Shown: positions 23,223 to 38,574 of the stretch, in pieces | Layout: every line of letters begins with the position of its first letter | How positions within the stretch are numbered: position 1 is the stretch's first letter | Source of the DNA: Aradus depressus | Taxonomy: Eukaryota; Arthropoda; Insecta; Hemiptera; Aradidae | Reading direction: 5' to 3' | NCBI GenBank assembly: GCA_963662175.1 | Contig: OY759218.1 | Location: forward strand, 1,116,001 to 1,180,000 | DNA: 64,000 nucleotides | Translations under genes and position numbers: made by a program | The notes under the pieces: model-generated | What the model was told of the DNA's origin: nothing | Seen by the model: the letters and a program-made list of their open reading frames with translations, nothing else | Database searches by the model: none

Positions 23223-26200
23223 TTGTTAAAAATGATACGACAGATTCAGATATATCCGGAAAGTCCCATCCGAAGGAAGACGTGCTCAAGGCTATTTTCA
23301 ACATGTAAAATTTCACCTACCCAGGTTTATTTACATAACATACGTCTCATTATCAAGTACCTCACGTTCGAAAAAGCCCTGGATCATCGCTTAAAGTCCC
23401 ATTCGAAGGACGACGTGCTCAAAGTTTTTTTTAACTTCCCGATTAAAATATCTGAATTAAGTGCCACAGCTAGATTTCTAAGTGGCGATCCTGAGCTTGG
23501 TAGACTCCATTCTTCAAATTTCTCGCTTTTTAACGGTTTATAGATTTAATATTTGTTAAGACTGATAGAGAACGACCGGGATATCTGAATCCTACACTAA
23601 AATTGAAATAAAAATGTTTTTCAAAACATTCGCGCTATTTAACGGTTTATAGGCTTAACAATTGTTAAAACTGATACTACAGATTCAGATATATCCGGAT
23701 AGTCCCATCCGAAGGACGACGTGCTCAAGGCTATTTTCACTCTGTGAAATTTCACCTACCCAGGTTTATTTACATAACATACGTCTCATTATCGAGTACT
23801 TTACATTCGAAAAGGCCCTGGAGCATACCTTAAAGTCCCATCCGAAGGACGACGTGCTCAAGGTTATTTTCAACCTAAGTGAAATTTCACCTACCCAGGT
23901 TTATTTACATAACATACGTCTCATTATCAAGTACCTCACGTTCGAAAAAGCCCTGGATCATCGCTTAAAGTCCCATTCGAAGGACGACGTGCTCAAAGTT
24001 ATTTTTAACTTCCCGATTAAAATATCTGAATTAAGTGCCTCAGCTAGATTTCTAAGTGGCGATCCTGAGCTTGGTAGACTCCATTCTTCAAATTTCTCGC
24101 TTTTTAACGGTTTATAGATTTAATATTTGTTAAGACTGATAGAGAACGACCGGGATATCTGAATCCTACACTAAAATTGAAAACAAAATGTTTTTCAAAA
24201 AATTCGCGCTATTTAACGGTTTATAGGCTTAATAATTGTTAAAACTGATACTACAGATTCAGATATATCCGGATAGTCCCATCCGAAGGACGACGTGCTC
24301 AAGGCTATTTTCACTCTGTGAAATTTCACCTACCCAGGTTTATTTACATAACATACGTCTCATTATCGAGTACGTTACATTCGAAAAGGCCCTGGAGCAT
24401 ACCTTAAAGTCCCATCCGAAGGACGACGTGCTCAATGTTATATTCAACCTAAGTGAAATTTCACCTACCCAGGTTTATTTACATAACATACGTCTCATTA
24501 TCAAGTACCTCACGTTCGAAAAAGCCCTGGATCATCGCTTAAAGTCCCATTCGAAGGACGACGTGCTCAAAGTTATTTTTAACTTCCCGATTAAAATATC
24601 TGAATTAAGTGCCTCAGCTAGATTTCTAAGTGGCGATCCTGAGCTTGGTAGACTCCATTCTTCAAATGTCTCGCTTTTTAACGGTTTATAGATTTAATAT
24701 TTGTTAAAACTGATAGAGAACGACCGGGATATCTGAATCCTACACTAAAATTGAAATAAAAATGTTTTTCAAAAAATTCGCGCTATTTAACGGTTTATAG
24801 GCTTAATAATTGTTGAAACTGATACGACAGATTCAGATATATCCGGAAAGTCCCATCCGAAGGACGACGTGCTCAAGGCTATTTTCAACCTGTGAAATTT
24901 CACCTACCCAGGTTTATTTACATAACATACGTCTCATTATCGAGTACCTCACATTCGAAAAAGCCCTGGATCATCGCTTAAAGTCCCATCCGAAGGACGA
25001 CGTGCTCAAGGTTATATTTAACTTCCCGATTAAAACATCTGACTTAAGTGCCTCAGCTAGATTTCTAAGTGGCGGTCCTGAGCTCGGTAGAATTTCTCGC
25101 TTTTTCACGGTTTATAGATTTAATATTTGTTAAGTCGATAGATGGTAGTAGGAAGTTGGCAGGAGTGTTGGGTGATGTCACGTACCCTATGTTGAGCAGA
25201 ACGTTTAAGGATGCTAGGAAAGGTTCTAGCCGGAAAAGAGTGCGAAAACTGCCCCCAACGATTTTCGAATGAGCGATTGGCCAACAGTTTGCACATGTAA
25301 AAAAAAAATTTCCTGAAAATATCAGCTCCCTACTCCCATTATTCGATGAGAAAAAAAATAAAAAGGCAATTTTAATTTGCCCCCTTGCTATTCAACGGTT
25401 TATAGGCTTAATAATTGTTAAAAATGATACGACAGATTCAGATATATCCGGAAAGTCCCATCCGAAGGACGACGTGCTCAAGGCTATTTTCAACCTGTAA
25501 AATTTCACCTACCCAGGTTTATTTACACAACATACGTCTCATTATCAAGTACCTCACGTTCGAAAAAGCCCTGGATCATCGCTTAAAGTCCCATTCGAAG
25601 GACGACGTGCTCAAAGTTTTTTTTAACTTCCCGATTAAAATATCTGAATTAAGTGCCACAGCTAGATTTCTAAGTGGCGATCCTGAGCTTGGTAGACTCC
25701 ATTCTTCAAATTTCTCGCTTTTTAACGGTTTATAGATTTAATATTTGTTAAGACTGATAGAGAACGACCGGGATATCTGAATCCTACACTAAAATTGAAA
25801 TAAAAATGTTTTTCAAAACATTCGCGCTATTTAACGGTTTATAGGCTTAACAATTGTTAAAACTGATACTACAGATTCAGATATATCCGGATAGTCCCAT
25901 CCGAAGGACGACGTGCTCAAGGCTATTTTCACTCTGTGAAATTTCACCTACCCAGGTTTATTTACATAACATACGTCTCATTATCGAGTACTTTACATTC
26001 GAAAAGGCCCTGGAGCATACCTTAAAGTCCCATCCGAAGGACGACGTGCTCAAGGTTATTTTCAACCTAAGTGAAATTTCACCTACCCAGGTTTATTTAC
26101 ATAACATACGTCTCATTATCAAGTACCTCACGTTCGAAAAAGCCCTGGATCATCGCTTAAAGTCCCATTCGAAGGACGACGTGCTCAAAGTTATTTTTAA

Positions 26201-29092
26201 CTTCCCGATTAAAATATCTGAATTAAGTGCCTCAGCTAGATTTCAAAGTGGCGATCCTGAGCTTGGTAGACTCCATTCTTCAAATTTCTCGCTTTTTAAC
26301 GGTTTATAGATTTAATATTTGTTAAGACTGATAGAGAACGACCGGGATATCTGAATCCTACACTAAAATTGAAAACAAAATGTTTTTCAAAAAATTCGCG
26401 CTATTTAACGGTTTATAGGCTTAATAATTGTTAAAACTGATACTACAGATTCAGATATATCCGGATAGTCCCATCCGAAGGACGACGTGCTCAAGGCTAT
26501 TTTCACTCTGTGAAATTTCACCTACCCAGGTTTATTTACATAACATACGTCTCATTATCGAGTACGTTACATTCGAAAAGGCCCTGGAGCATACCTTAAA
26601 GTCCCATCCGAAGGACGACGTGCTCAATGTTATATTCAACCTAAGTGAAATTTCACCTACCCAGGTTTATTTACATAACATACGTCTCATTATCAAGTAC
26701 CTCACGTTCGAAAAAGCCCTGGATCATCGCTTAAAGTCCCATTCGAAGGACGACGTGCTCAAAGTTATTTTTAACTTCCCGATTAAAATATCTGAATTAA
26801 GTGCCTCAGCTAGATTTCTAAGTGGCGATCCTGAGCTTGGTAGACTCCATTCTTCAAATGTCTCGCTTTTTAACGGTTTATAGATTTAATATTTGTTAAA
26901 ACTGATAGAGAACGACCGGGATATCTGAATCCTACACTAAAATTGAAATAAAAATGTTTTTCAAAAAATTCGCGCTATTTAACGGTTTATAGGCTTAATA
27001 ATTGTTGAAACTGATACGACAGATTCAGATATATCCGGAAAGTCCCATCCGAAGGACGACGTGCTCAAGGCTATTTTCAACCTGTGAAATTTCACCTACC
27101 CAGGTTTATTTACATAACATACGTCTCATTATCGAGTACCTCACATTCGAAAAAGCCCTGGATCATCGCTTAAAGTCCCATCCGAAGGACGACGTGCTCA
27201 AGGTTATATTTAACTTCCCGATTAAAACATCTGACTTAAGTGCCTCAGCTAGATTTCTAAGTGGCGGTCCTGAGCTCGGTAGAATTTCTCGCTTTTTCAC
27301 GGTTTATAGATTTAATATTTGTTAAGTCGATAGATGGTAGTAGGAAGTTGGCAGGAGTGTTGGGTGATGTCACGTACCCTATGTTGAGCAGAACGTTTAA
27401 GGATGCTAGGAAAGGTTCTAGCCGGAAAAGAGTGCGAAAACTGCCCCCAACGATTTTCGAATGAGCGATTGGCCAACAGTTTGCACATGTAAAAAAAAAA
27501 TTTCCTGAAAATATCAGCTCCCTACTCCCATTATTCGATGAGAAAAAAAATAAAAAGGCAATTTTAATTTGCCCCCTTGCTATTTAACGGTTTATAGGCT
27601 TAATAATTGTTAAAACTGATACGACTGATTCAGATATATCCGGAAAGTCCCATCCGAAGGACGACGTGCTCAAGGCTATTTTCAACCTGTAAAATTTCAC
27701 CTACCCAGGTTTATTTACATAACATACGTCTCATTATCAAGTACCTCACGTTCGAAAAAGCCCTGGATCATCGCTTAAAGTCCCATTCGAAGGACGACGT
27801 GCTCAAAGTTTTTTTTAACTTCCCGATTGAAATATCTGAATTAAGTGCCACAGCTAGATTTCTAAGTGGCGATCCTGAGCTTGGTAGACTCCATTCTTCA
27901 AATTTCTCGCTTTTTAACGGTTTATAGATTTAATATTTGTTAAGACTGATAGAGAACGACCGGGATATCTGAATCCTACACTAAAATTGAAATAAAAATG
28001 TTTTTCAAAACATTCGCGCTATTTAACGGTTTATAGGCTTAACAATTGTTAAAACTGATACTACAGATTCAGATATATCCGGATAGTCCCATCCGAAGGA
28101 CGACGTGCTCAAGGCTATTTTCACTCTGTGAAATTTCACCTACCCAGGTTTATTTACATAACATACGTCTCATTATCGAGTACTTTACATTCGAAAAGGC
28201 CCTGGAGCATACCTTAAAGTCCCATCCGAAGGACGACGTGCTCAAGGTTATTTTCAACCTAAGTGAAATTTCACCTACCCAGGTTTATTTACATAACATA
28301 CGTCTCATTATCAAGTACCTCACGTTCGAAAAAGCCCTGGATCATCGCTTAAAGTCCCATTCGAAGGACGACGTGCTCAAAGTTATTTTTAACTTCCCGA
28401 TTAAAATATCTGAATTAAGTGCCTCAGCTAGATTTCTAAGTGGCGATCCTGAGCTTGGTAGACTCCATTCTTCAAATTTCTCGCTTTTTAACGGTTTATA
28501 GATTTAATATTTGTTAAAACTGATAGAGAACGACCGGGATATCTGAATCCTACACTAAAATTGAAATAAAAATGTTTTTCAAAAAATTCGCGCTATTTAA
28601 CGGTTTATAGGCTTAATAATTGTTGAAACTGATACGACAGATTCAGATATATCCGGAAAGTCCCATCCGAAGGACGACGTGCTCAAGGTTATATTTAACT
28701 TCCCGATTAAAACATCTGACTTAAGTGCCTCAGCTAGATTTCTAAGTGGCGGTCCTGAGCTCGGTAGAATTTCTCGCTTTTTCACGGTTTATAGATTTAA
28801 TATTTGTTAAGTCGATAGATGGTAGTAGGAAGTTGGCAGGAGTGTTGGGTGATGTCACGTACCCTATGTTGAGCAGAACGTTTAAGGATGCTAGGAAAGG
28901 TTCTAGCCGGATAAGAGTGCGAAAACTGCCCCCAACGATTTTCGAATGAGCGATTGGCCAACAGTTTGCACATGTAAAAAACAAATTTTCCTGAAAATAT
29001 CAGCTCCCTACTCCCATTATTCGATGAGAAAAAAAATAAAAAGGCAATTTTAATTTGCCCCCTTGCTATTCAACGGTTTATAGGCTTAATAA
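23223..29092 (+). repeat. 5870-bp super-repeat, copy 2
   Basis: Same unit order as copy 1 (23223, 23662, 24236, 24810, 25415, 25854, 26428, 27002, 27607, 28046, 28620), with the three private marks at about 25525, 26244 and 27824. Where I compared lines at offset 5870 they were identical. The match under this offset runs from about 17467 to about 23390, which is longer than one period, as expected for a direct tandem duplication. Confidence 0.92.
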
Positions 29093-32000
29093 TTGTTAAA
29101 AATGATACGACAGATTCAGATATATCCGGAAAGTCCCATCCGAAGGAAGACGTGCTCAAGGCTATTTTCAACATGTAAAATTTCACCTACCCAGGTTTAT
29201 TTACATAACATACGTCTCATTATCAAGTACCTCACGTTCGAAAAAGCCCTGGATCATCGCTCAAAGTCCCATTCGAAGGACGACGTGCTCAAAGTTTTTT
29301 TTAACTTCCCGATTAAAATATCTGAATTAAGTGCCTCAGCTAGATTTCTAAGTGGCGATCCTGAGCTTGGTAGACTCCATTCTTCAAATTTCTCGCTTTT
29401 TAACGGTTTGTAGATTTAATATTTGTTAAGACTGATAGAGAACGACCGGGATATCTGAATCCTACACTAAAATTGAAATAAAAATGTTTTTCAAAACATT
29501 CGCGCTATTTAACGGTTTATAGGCTTAACAATTGTTAAAACTGATACTACAGATTCAGATATATCCGGATAGTCCCATCCGAAGGACGACGTGCTCAAGG
29601 CTATTTTCACTCTGTGAAATTTCACCTACCCAGGTTTATTTACATAACATACGTCTCATTATCGAGTACTTTACATTCGAAAAGGCCCTGGAGCATACCT
29701 TAAAGTCCCATCCGAAGGACGACGTGCTCAAGGTTATTTTCAACCTAAGTGAAATTTCACCTACCCAGGTTTATTTACATAACATACGTCTCATTATCAA
29801 GTACCTCACGTTCGAAAAAGCCCTGGATCATCGCTTAAAGTCCCATTCGAAGGACGACGTGCTCAAAGTTATTTTTAACTTCCCGATTAAAATATCTGAA
29901 TTAAGTGCCTCAGCTAGATTTCTAAGTGGCGATCCTGAGCTTGGTAGACTCCATTCTTCAAATTTCTCGCTTTTTAACGGTTTATAGATTTAATATTTGT
30001 TAAAACTGATAGAGAACGACCGGGATATCTGAATCCTACACTAAAATTGAAATAAAAATGTTTTTCAAAAAATTCGCGCTATTTAACGGTTTATAGGCTT
30101 AATAATTGTTGAAACTGATACGACAGATTCAGATATATCCGGAAAGTCCCATCCGAAGGACGACGTGCTCAAGGTTATATTTAACTTCCCGATTAAAACA
30201 TCTGACTTAAGTGCCTCAGCTAGATTTCTAAGTGGCGGTCCTGAGCTCGGTAGAATTTCTCGCTTTTTCACGGTTTATAGATTTAATATTTGTTAAGTCG
30301 ATAGATGGTAGTAGGAAGTTGGCAGGAGTGTTGGGTGATGTCACGTACCCTATGTTGAGCAGAACGTTTAAGGATGCTAGGAAAGGTTCTAGCCGGAAAA
30401 GAGTGCGAAAACTGCCCCCAACGATTTTCGAATGAGCGATTGGCCAACAGTTTGCACATGTAAAAAACAAATTTTCCTGAAAATATCAGCTCCCTACTCC
30501 CATTATTCGATGAGAAAAAAAATAAAAAGGCAATTTTAATTTGCCCCCTTGCTATTCAACGGTTTATAGGCTTAATAATTGTTAAAAATGATACGACAGA
30601 TTCAGATATATCCGGAAAGTCCCATCCGAAGGAAGACGTGCTCAAGGCTATTTTCAACATGTGAAATTTCACCTACCCAGGTTTATTTACATAACATACG
30701 TCTCATTATCAAGTACCTCACGTTCGAAAAAGCCCTGGATCATCGCTCAAAGTCCCATTCGAAGGACGACGTGCTCAAAGTTTTTTTTAACTTCCCGATT
30801 AAAATATCTGAATTAAGTGCCTCAGCTAGATTTCTAAGTGGCGATCCTGAGCTTGGTAGACTCCATTCTCCAAATTTCTCGCTTTTTAACGGTTTATAGA
30901 TTTAATATTTGTTAAAACTGATAGAGAACGACCGGGATATCTGAATCCTACACTAAAATTGAAATAAAAATGTTTTTCAAAAAATTCGCGCTATTTAACG
31001 GTTTATAGGCTTAATAATTGTTGAAACTGATACGACAGATTCAGATATATCCGGAAAGTCCCATCCGAAGGACGACGTGCTCAAGGTTATATTTAACTTC
31101 CCGATTAAAACATCTGACTTAAGTGCCTCAGCTAGATTTCTAAGTGGCGGTCCTGAGCTCGGTAGAATTTCTCGCTTTTTCACGGTTTATAGATTTAATA
31201 TTTGTTAAGTCGATAGATGGTAGTAGGAAGTTGGCAGGAGTGTTGGGTGATGTCACGTACCCTATGTTGAGCAGAACGTTTAAGGATGCTAGGAAAGGTT
31301 CTAGCCGGATAAGAGTGCGAAAACTGCCCCCAACGATTTTCGAATAAGCGATTGGCCAACAGTTTGCACATGTAAAAAACAAATTTTCCTGAAAATATCA
31401 GCTCCCTACTCCCATTATTCGATGAGAAAAAAAATAAAAAGGCAATTTTAATTTGCCCCCTTGCTATTCAACGGTTTATAGGCTTAATAATTGTTAAAAA
31501 TGATACGACAGATTCAGATATATCCGGAAAGTCCCATCCGAAGGAAGACGTGCTCAAGGCTATTTTCAACATGTGAAATTTCACCTACCCAGGTTTATTT
31601 ACATAACATACGTCTCATTATCAAGTACCTCACGTTCGAAAAAGCCCTGGATCATCGCTCAAAGTCCCATTCGAAGGACGACGTGCTCAAAGTTTTTTTT
31701 AACTTCCCGATTAAAATATCTGAATTAAGTGCCTCAGCTAGATTTCTAAGTGGCGATCCTGAGCTTGGTAGACTCCATTCTTCAAATTTCTCGCTTTTTA
31801 ACGGTTTATAGATTTAATATTTGTTAAAACTGATAGAGAACGACCGGGATATCTGAATCCTACACTAAAATTGAAATAAAAATGTTTTTTAAAAAATTCG
31901 CGCTATTTAACGGTTTATAGGCTTAATAATTGTTAAAACTGATACTACAGATTCAGATATATCCGGAAAGTCCCATCCAAAGGACGACGTGCTCAAGGCT

Positions 32001-35000
32001 ATTTTCAACCTGTGAAATTTCACCTACCCAGGTTTATTTACATAACATACGTCTCATTATCGAGTACTTTACATTCGAAAAGGCCCTGGAGCATACCTCA
32101 AAGTCCCATCCGAAGGACGACGTGCTCAAGGTTATTTTCAACCTAAGTGAAATTTCACCTACCCAGGTTTATTTACATAACATACGTCTCATTATCAAGT
32201 ACCTCACGTTCGAAAAAGCCCTGGATCATCGCTTAAAGTCCCATTCGAAGGACGTCGTGCTCAAAGTTATTTTTAACTTCCCGATTAAAATATCTGAATT
32301 AAGTGCCTCAGCTAGATTTCTAAGTGGCGATCCTGAGCTTGGTAGACTCCATTCTTCAAATTTCTCGCTTTTTAACGGTTTATAGATTTAATATTTGTTA
32401 AAACTGATAGAGAACGACCGGGATATCTGAATCCTACACTAAAATTGAAATAAAAATGTTTTTCAAAAAATTCGCGCTATTTAACGGTTTATAGGCTTAA
32501 TAATTGTTGAAACTGATACGACAGATTCAGATATATCCGGAAAGTCCCATCCGAAGGACGACGTGCTGAAGGCTATTTTCAACCTGTGAAATTTCACCTA
32601 CCCAGGTTTATTTACATGACATACGTCTCATTATCAAGTACCTCACGTTCGAAAAAGCCCTGGATCATCGCTTAAAGTCCCATTCGAAGGACGACGTGCT
32701 CAAGGTTATTTTCAACCTAAGTGAAATTTCACCTACCCAGGTTTATTTACATAACATACGTCTCATTATCAAGTACCTCACGTTCGAAAAAGCCCTGGAT
32801 CATCGCTTAAAGTCCCATTCGAAGGACGATGTGCTCAAAGTTATTTTTAACTTCCCGATTAAAATATCTGAATTAAGTGCCTCAGCTAGATTTCTAAGTG
32901 GCGATCCTGAGCTTGGTAGACTCCATTCTTCAAATTTCTCGCTTTTTAACGGTTTATAGATTTAATATTTGTTAAAACTGATAGAGAACGACCGGGATAT
33001 CTGAATCCTACACTAAAATTGAAATAAAAATGTTTTTCAAAAAATTCGCGCTATTTAACGGTTTATAGGCTTAATAATTGTTGAAACTGATACGACAGAT
33101 TCAGATATATCCGGAAAGTCCCATCCGAAGGACGACGTGCTCAAGGTTATATTTAACTTCCCGATTAAAACATCTGACTTAAGTGCCTCAGCTAGATTTC
33201 TAAGTGGCGGTCCTGAGCTCGGTAGAATTTCTCGCTTTTTCACGGTTTATAGATTTAATATTTGTTAAGTCGATAGATGGTAGTAGGAAGTTGGCAGGAG
33301 TGTTCGGTGATGTCACGTACCCTATGTTGAGCAGAACGTTTAAGGATGCTAGGAAAGGTTCTAGCCGGATAAGAGTGCGAAAACTGCCCCCAACGATTTT
33401 CGAATGAGCGATTGGCCAACAGTTTGCACATGTAAAAAAAAAATTTCCTGAAAATATCAGCTCCCTACACCCATTATTCGATGAGAAAAAAAATAAAAAG
33501 GCAATTTTAATTTGCCCCCTTGCTATTTAACGGTTTATAGGCTTAATAATTGTTAAAACTGATACGACAGATTCAGATATATCCGGAAAGTCCCATTCGA
33601 AGGACGACGTGCTCAAGGTTATTTTCAACCTAAGTGAAATTTCACCTACCCAGGTTTATTTACATAACATACGTCTCATTATCAAGTACCTCACGTTCGA
33701 AAAAGCCCTGGATCATCGCTTAAAGTCCCATTCGAAGGACGATGTGCTCAAAGTTATTTTTAACTTCCCGATTAAAATATCTGAATTAAGTGCCTCAGCT
33801 AGATTTCTAAGTGGCGATCCTGAGCTTGGTAGACTCCATTCTTCAAATTTCTCGCTTTTTAACGGTTTATAGATTTAATATTTGTTAAAACTGATAGAGA
33901 ACGACCGGGATATCTGAATCCTACACTAAAATTGAAATAAAAATGTTTTTCAAAAAATTCGCGCTATTTAACGGTTTATAGGCTTAATAATTGTTGAAAC
34001 TGATACGACAGATTCAGATATATCCGGAAAGTCCCATCCGAAGGACGACGTGCTGAAGGCTATTTTCAACCTGTGAAATTTCACCTACCCAGGTTTATTT
34101 ACATAACATACGTCTCATTATCGAGTACCTCACATTCGAAAAAGCCCTGGATCATCGCTTAAAGTCCCATCCGAAGGACGACGTGCTCAAGGTTATATTT
34201 ACTTCCCGATTAAAACATCTGACTTAAGTGCCTCAGCTAGATTTCTAAGTGGCGGTCCTGAGCTCGGTAGAATTTCTCGCTTTTTCACGGTTTATAGATT
34301 TAATATTTGTTAAGTCGATAGATGGTAGTAGGAAGTTGGCAGGAGTGTTGGGTGATGTCACGTACCCTATGTTGAGCAGAACGTTTAAGGATGCTAGGAA
34401 AGGTTCTAGCCGGAAAAGAGTGCGAAAACTGCCCCCAACGATTTTCGAATGAGCGATTGGCCAACAGTTTGCACATGTAAAAAAAAAATTTCCTGAAAAT
34501 ATCAGCTCCCTACTCCCATTATTCGATGAGAAAAAAAATAAAAAGGCAATTTTAATTTGCCCCCTTGCTGTTTAACGGTTTATAGGCTTAATAATTGTTA
34601 AAACTGATACGACTGATTCAGATATATCCGGAAAGTCCCATCCGAAGGACGACGTGCTCAAGGCTATTTTCAACCTGTGAAATTTCACCTACCCAGGTTT
34701 ATTTACATAACATACGTCTCATTATCAAGTACCTCACGTTCGAAAAAGCCCTGGATCATCGCTTAAAGTCCCATTCGAAGGACGACGTGCTCAAAGTTTT
34801 TTTTAACTTCCCGATTAAAATATCTGAATTAAGTGCCACAGCTAGATTTCTAAGTGGCGATCCTGAGCTTGGTAGACTCCATTCTTCAAATTTCTCGCTT
34901 TTTAACGGTTTATAGATTTAATATTTGTTAAGACTGATAGAGAACGACCGGGATATCTGAATCCTACACTAAAATTGAAATAAAAATGTTTTTCAAAACA

Positions 35001-38000
35001 TTCGCGCTATTTAACGGTTTATAGGCTTAACAATTGTTAAAACTGATACTACAGATTCAGATATATCCGGATAGTCCCATCCGAAGGACGACGTGCTCAA
35101 GGCTATTTTCAACCTGTGAAATTTCACCTACCCAGGTTTATTTACATAACATACGTCTCATTATCGAGTACTTTACATTCGAAAAGGCCCTGGAGCATAC
35201 CTCAAAGTCCCATCCGAAGGACGACGTGCTCAAGGTTATTTTCAACCTAAGTGAAATTTCACCTACCCAGGTTTATTTACATAACATACGTCTCATTATC
35301 AAGTACCTCACGTTCGAAAAAGCCCTGGATCATCGCTTAAAGTCCCATTCGAAGGACGTCGTGCTCAAAGTTATTTTTAACTTCCCGATTAAAATATCTG
35401 AATTAAGTGCCTCAGCTAGATTTCTAAGTGGCGATCCTGAGCTTGGTAGACTCCATTCTTCAAATTTCTCGCTTTTTAACGGTTTATAGATTTAATATTT
35501 GTTAAAACTGATAGAGAACGACCGGGATATCTGAATCCTACACTAAAATTGAAATAAAAATGTTTTTCAAAAAATTCGCGCTATTTAACGGTTTATAGGC
35601 TTAATAATTGTTGAAACTGATACGACAGATTCAGATATATCCGGAAAGTCCCATCCGAAGGACGACGTGCTCAAGGTTATATTTAACTTCCCGATTAAAA
35701 CATCTGACTTAAGTGCCTCAGCTAGATTTCTAAGTGGCGGTCCTGAGCTTGGTAGAATTTCTCGCTTTTTCACGGTTTATATATTTAATAATTGTTAAGT
35801 CGATAGATGGTAGTAGGAAGTTGGCAGGAGTGTTGGGTGATGTCACGTACCCTATGTTGAGCAGAACGTTTAAGGAAGCTAGGAAAGGTTCTAGCCGGAT
35901 AAGAGTGCGAAAACTGCCCCCAACGATTTTCGAATGAGCGATTGGCCAACAGTTTGCACATGTAAAAGAAACATTTTCCTGAAAATATCAGCTCTTTACT
36001 CCCATTATTCGATGAGAAAAAAAATAAAAAGGCAATTTTAATTTGCCCCCTTGCTATTTAACGGTTTATAGGCTTAATAATTGTTAAAACTGATACGACA
36101 GATTCAGATATATCCGGAAAGTCCCATCCGAAGGACGACGTGCTCAAGGCTATTTTCAACCTGTGAAATTTCACCTACCCAGGTTTATTTACATAACATA
36201 CGTCTCATTATCAAGTACCTCACGTTCGAAAAAGCCCTGGATCATCGCTTAAAGTCCCATTCGAAGGACGACGTGCTCAAAGTTTTTTTTAACTTCCCGA
36301 TTAAAATATCTGAATTAAGTGCCTCAGCTAGATTTCTAAGTGGCGATCCTGAGCTTGGTAGACTCCATTCTTCAAATTTCTCGCTTTTTAACGGTTTATA
36401 GATTCAATATTTGTTAAAACTGATAGAGAACGACCGGGATATCTGAATCCAACACTAAAATTGAAATAAAAATGTTTTTCGAAAAATTCGCGCTATTTAA
36501 CGGTTTATAGGCTTAATAATTGTTAAAACTGATACTACAGATTCAGATATATCCGGAAAGTCCCATCCGAAGGACGACGTGCTCAAGGCTATTTTCAACC
36601 TGTGAAATTTCACCTACCCAGGTTTATTCACATAACATACGTCTCATTATCGAGTACTTTACATTCGAAAAGGCCCTGGAGCATACCTCAAAGTCCCATC
36701 CGAAGGACGACGTGCTCAAGGTTATTTTCAACCTAAGTGAAATTTCACCTACCCAGGTTTATTTACATAACATACGTCTCATTATCGAGTACCTCACGTT
36801 CGAAAAAGCCCTGGAGCATCGCTTAGAGTCCCATTCGAAGGACGACGTGCTCAAGGTTTTTTTTTTCTTCCCGATTAAAACATCTGACTTAAGTACCTCA
36901 GCTAGATTTCTAAGTGGCGGTCCTGAGCTCGGTAGAATTTCTCGCTTTTTCACGGTTTATAGATTTAATATTTGTTAAGTCGATAGATGGTAGTAGGAAG
37001 TTGGCAGGAGTGTTCGGTGATGTCACGTACCCTATGTTGAGCAGAACGTTTAAGGATGCTAGGAAAGGTTCTAGCCGGATAAGAGTGCGAAAACTGCCCC
37101 CAACGATTTTCGAATGAGCGATTGGCCAACAGTTTGCACATGTAAAAAAAACATTTTCCCGAAAATATCAGCTCCCTACTCCCATTATTCGATGAGAAAA
37201 AAAATAAAAAGGCAATTTTAATTTGCCCCCTTGCTATTTACCGGTTTATAGGCTTAATAATTGTTAAAACTGATACGACAGATTCAGATATATCCGGAAA
37301 GTCCCATCCGAAGGACGACGTGCTCAAGGCTATTTTCAACCTGTGAAATTTCACCTACCCAGGTTTATTTACATAACATACGTCTCATTATCAAGTACCT
37401 CACGTTCGAAAAAGCCCTGGATCATCGCTTAAAGTCCCATTCGAAGGACGACGTGCTCAAGGTTATTTTCAACCTAAGTGAAATTTCACCTACCCAGGTT
37501 TATTTACATAACATACTTCTCATTATCGAGTACTTTACATTCGAAAAGGCCCTGGAGCATACCTTAAAGTCCCATCCGAAGGACGACGTGCTCAAAGTTA
37601 TTTTTAACTTCCCGATTAAAATATCTGAATTAAGTGCCTCAGCTAGATTTCTAAGTGGCGATCCTGAGCTTGGTAGACTCCATTCTTCAAATTTCTCGCT
37701 TTTTAACGGTTTATAGATTTAATATTTGTTAAAACTGATAGAGAACGACCGGGATATCTGAATCCTACACTAAAATTGAAATAAAAATGTTTTTCAAAAA
37801 ATTCGCGCTATTTAACGGTTTATAGGCTTAATAATTGTTGAAACTGATACGACAGATTCAGATATATCCGGAAAGTCCCATCCGAAGGACGACGTGCTCA
37901 AAGCTATTTTCAACCTGTGAAATTTCACCTACCCAGGTTTATTTACATAACATACGTCTCATTATCGAGTACCTCACATTCGAAAAAGACCTGGATCATC

Positions 38001-38574
38001 GCTTAAAGTCCCATCCGAAGGACGACGTGCTCAAGGTTATTTTCAACCTAAGTGAAATTTCACCTACGCAGGTTTATTTACATAACAGACGTCTCATTAT
38101 CGAGTACCTCACGATCGAAAAAGCCCTAGATCACCGTTTAAAGTCCCATCCGAAGGACGACGTGCTCAAGGTTATATTTAACTTCCCGATTAAAACATCT
38201 GACTTAAGTGCCTCAGCTAGATTTCTAAGTGGCGGTCCTGAGCTCGGTAGAATTTCTCGCTTTTTCACAGTTTATAGATTTAATATTTGTTAAGTCGATA
38301 GATGGTAGTAGGAAGTTGGCAGGAGTGTTGGGTGATGTCACGTACCCTATGTTGAGCAGAACGTTTAAGGATGCTAGGAAAGGTTCTAGCCGGATAAGAG
38401 TGCGAAAACTGCCCCCAACGATTTTCGAATGAGCGATTGGCCAACAGTTTGCACATGTAAAAAAAAAATTTCCTGAAAATATCAGCTCCCCACTCCCATT
38501 ATTCGATGAGAAAAAAAATGAAAAGGCAATTTTAATTTGCCCCCTTGCTATTTGACGGTTTATAGGCTTAATAA
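29093..38574 (+). repeat. Array block with shortening higher-order repeats, then irregular units
   Basis: It begins S 29093, L 29532, C473 30106 (1486 bp), then S 30579, C473 31018 (912 bp), S 31491, L 31930, L 32504, C 33078. Unit 33550 is 441 bp because its subrepeat keeps the two bases (CCTAAGTG) missing from other first subrepeats. Then C 33991, S 34595, L 35034, C 35608, S 36081, C740 36520, L 37261, C740 37835. The shrinking period suggests stepwise loss of L units. Confidence 0.87.
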
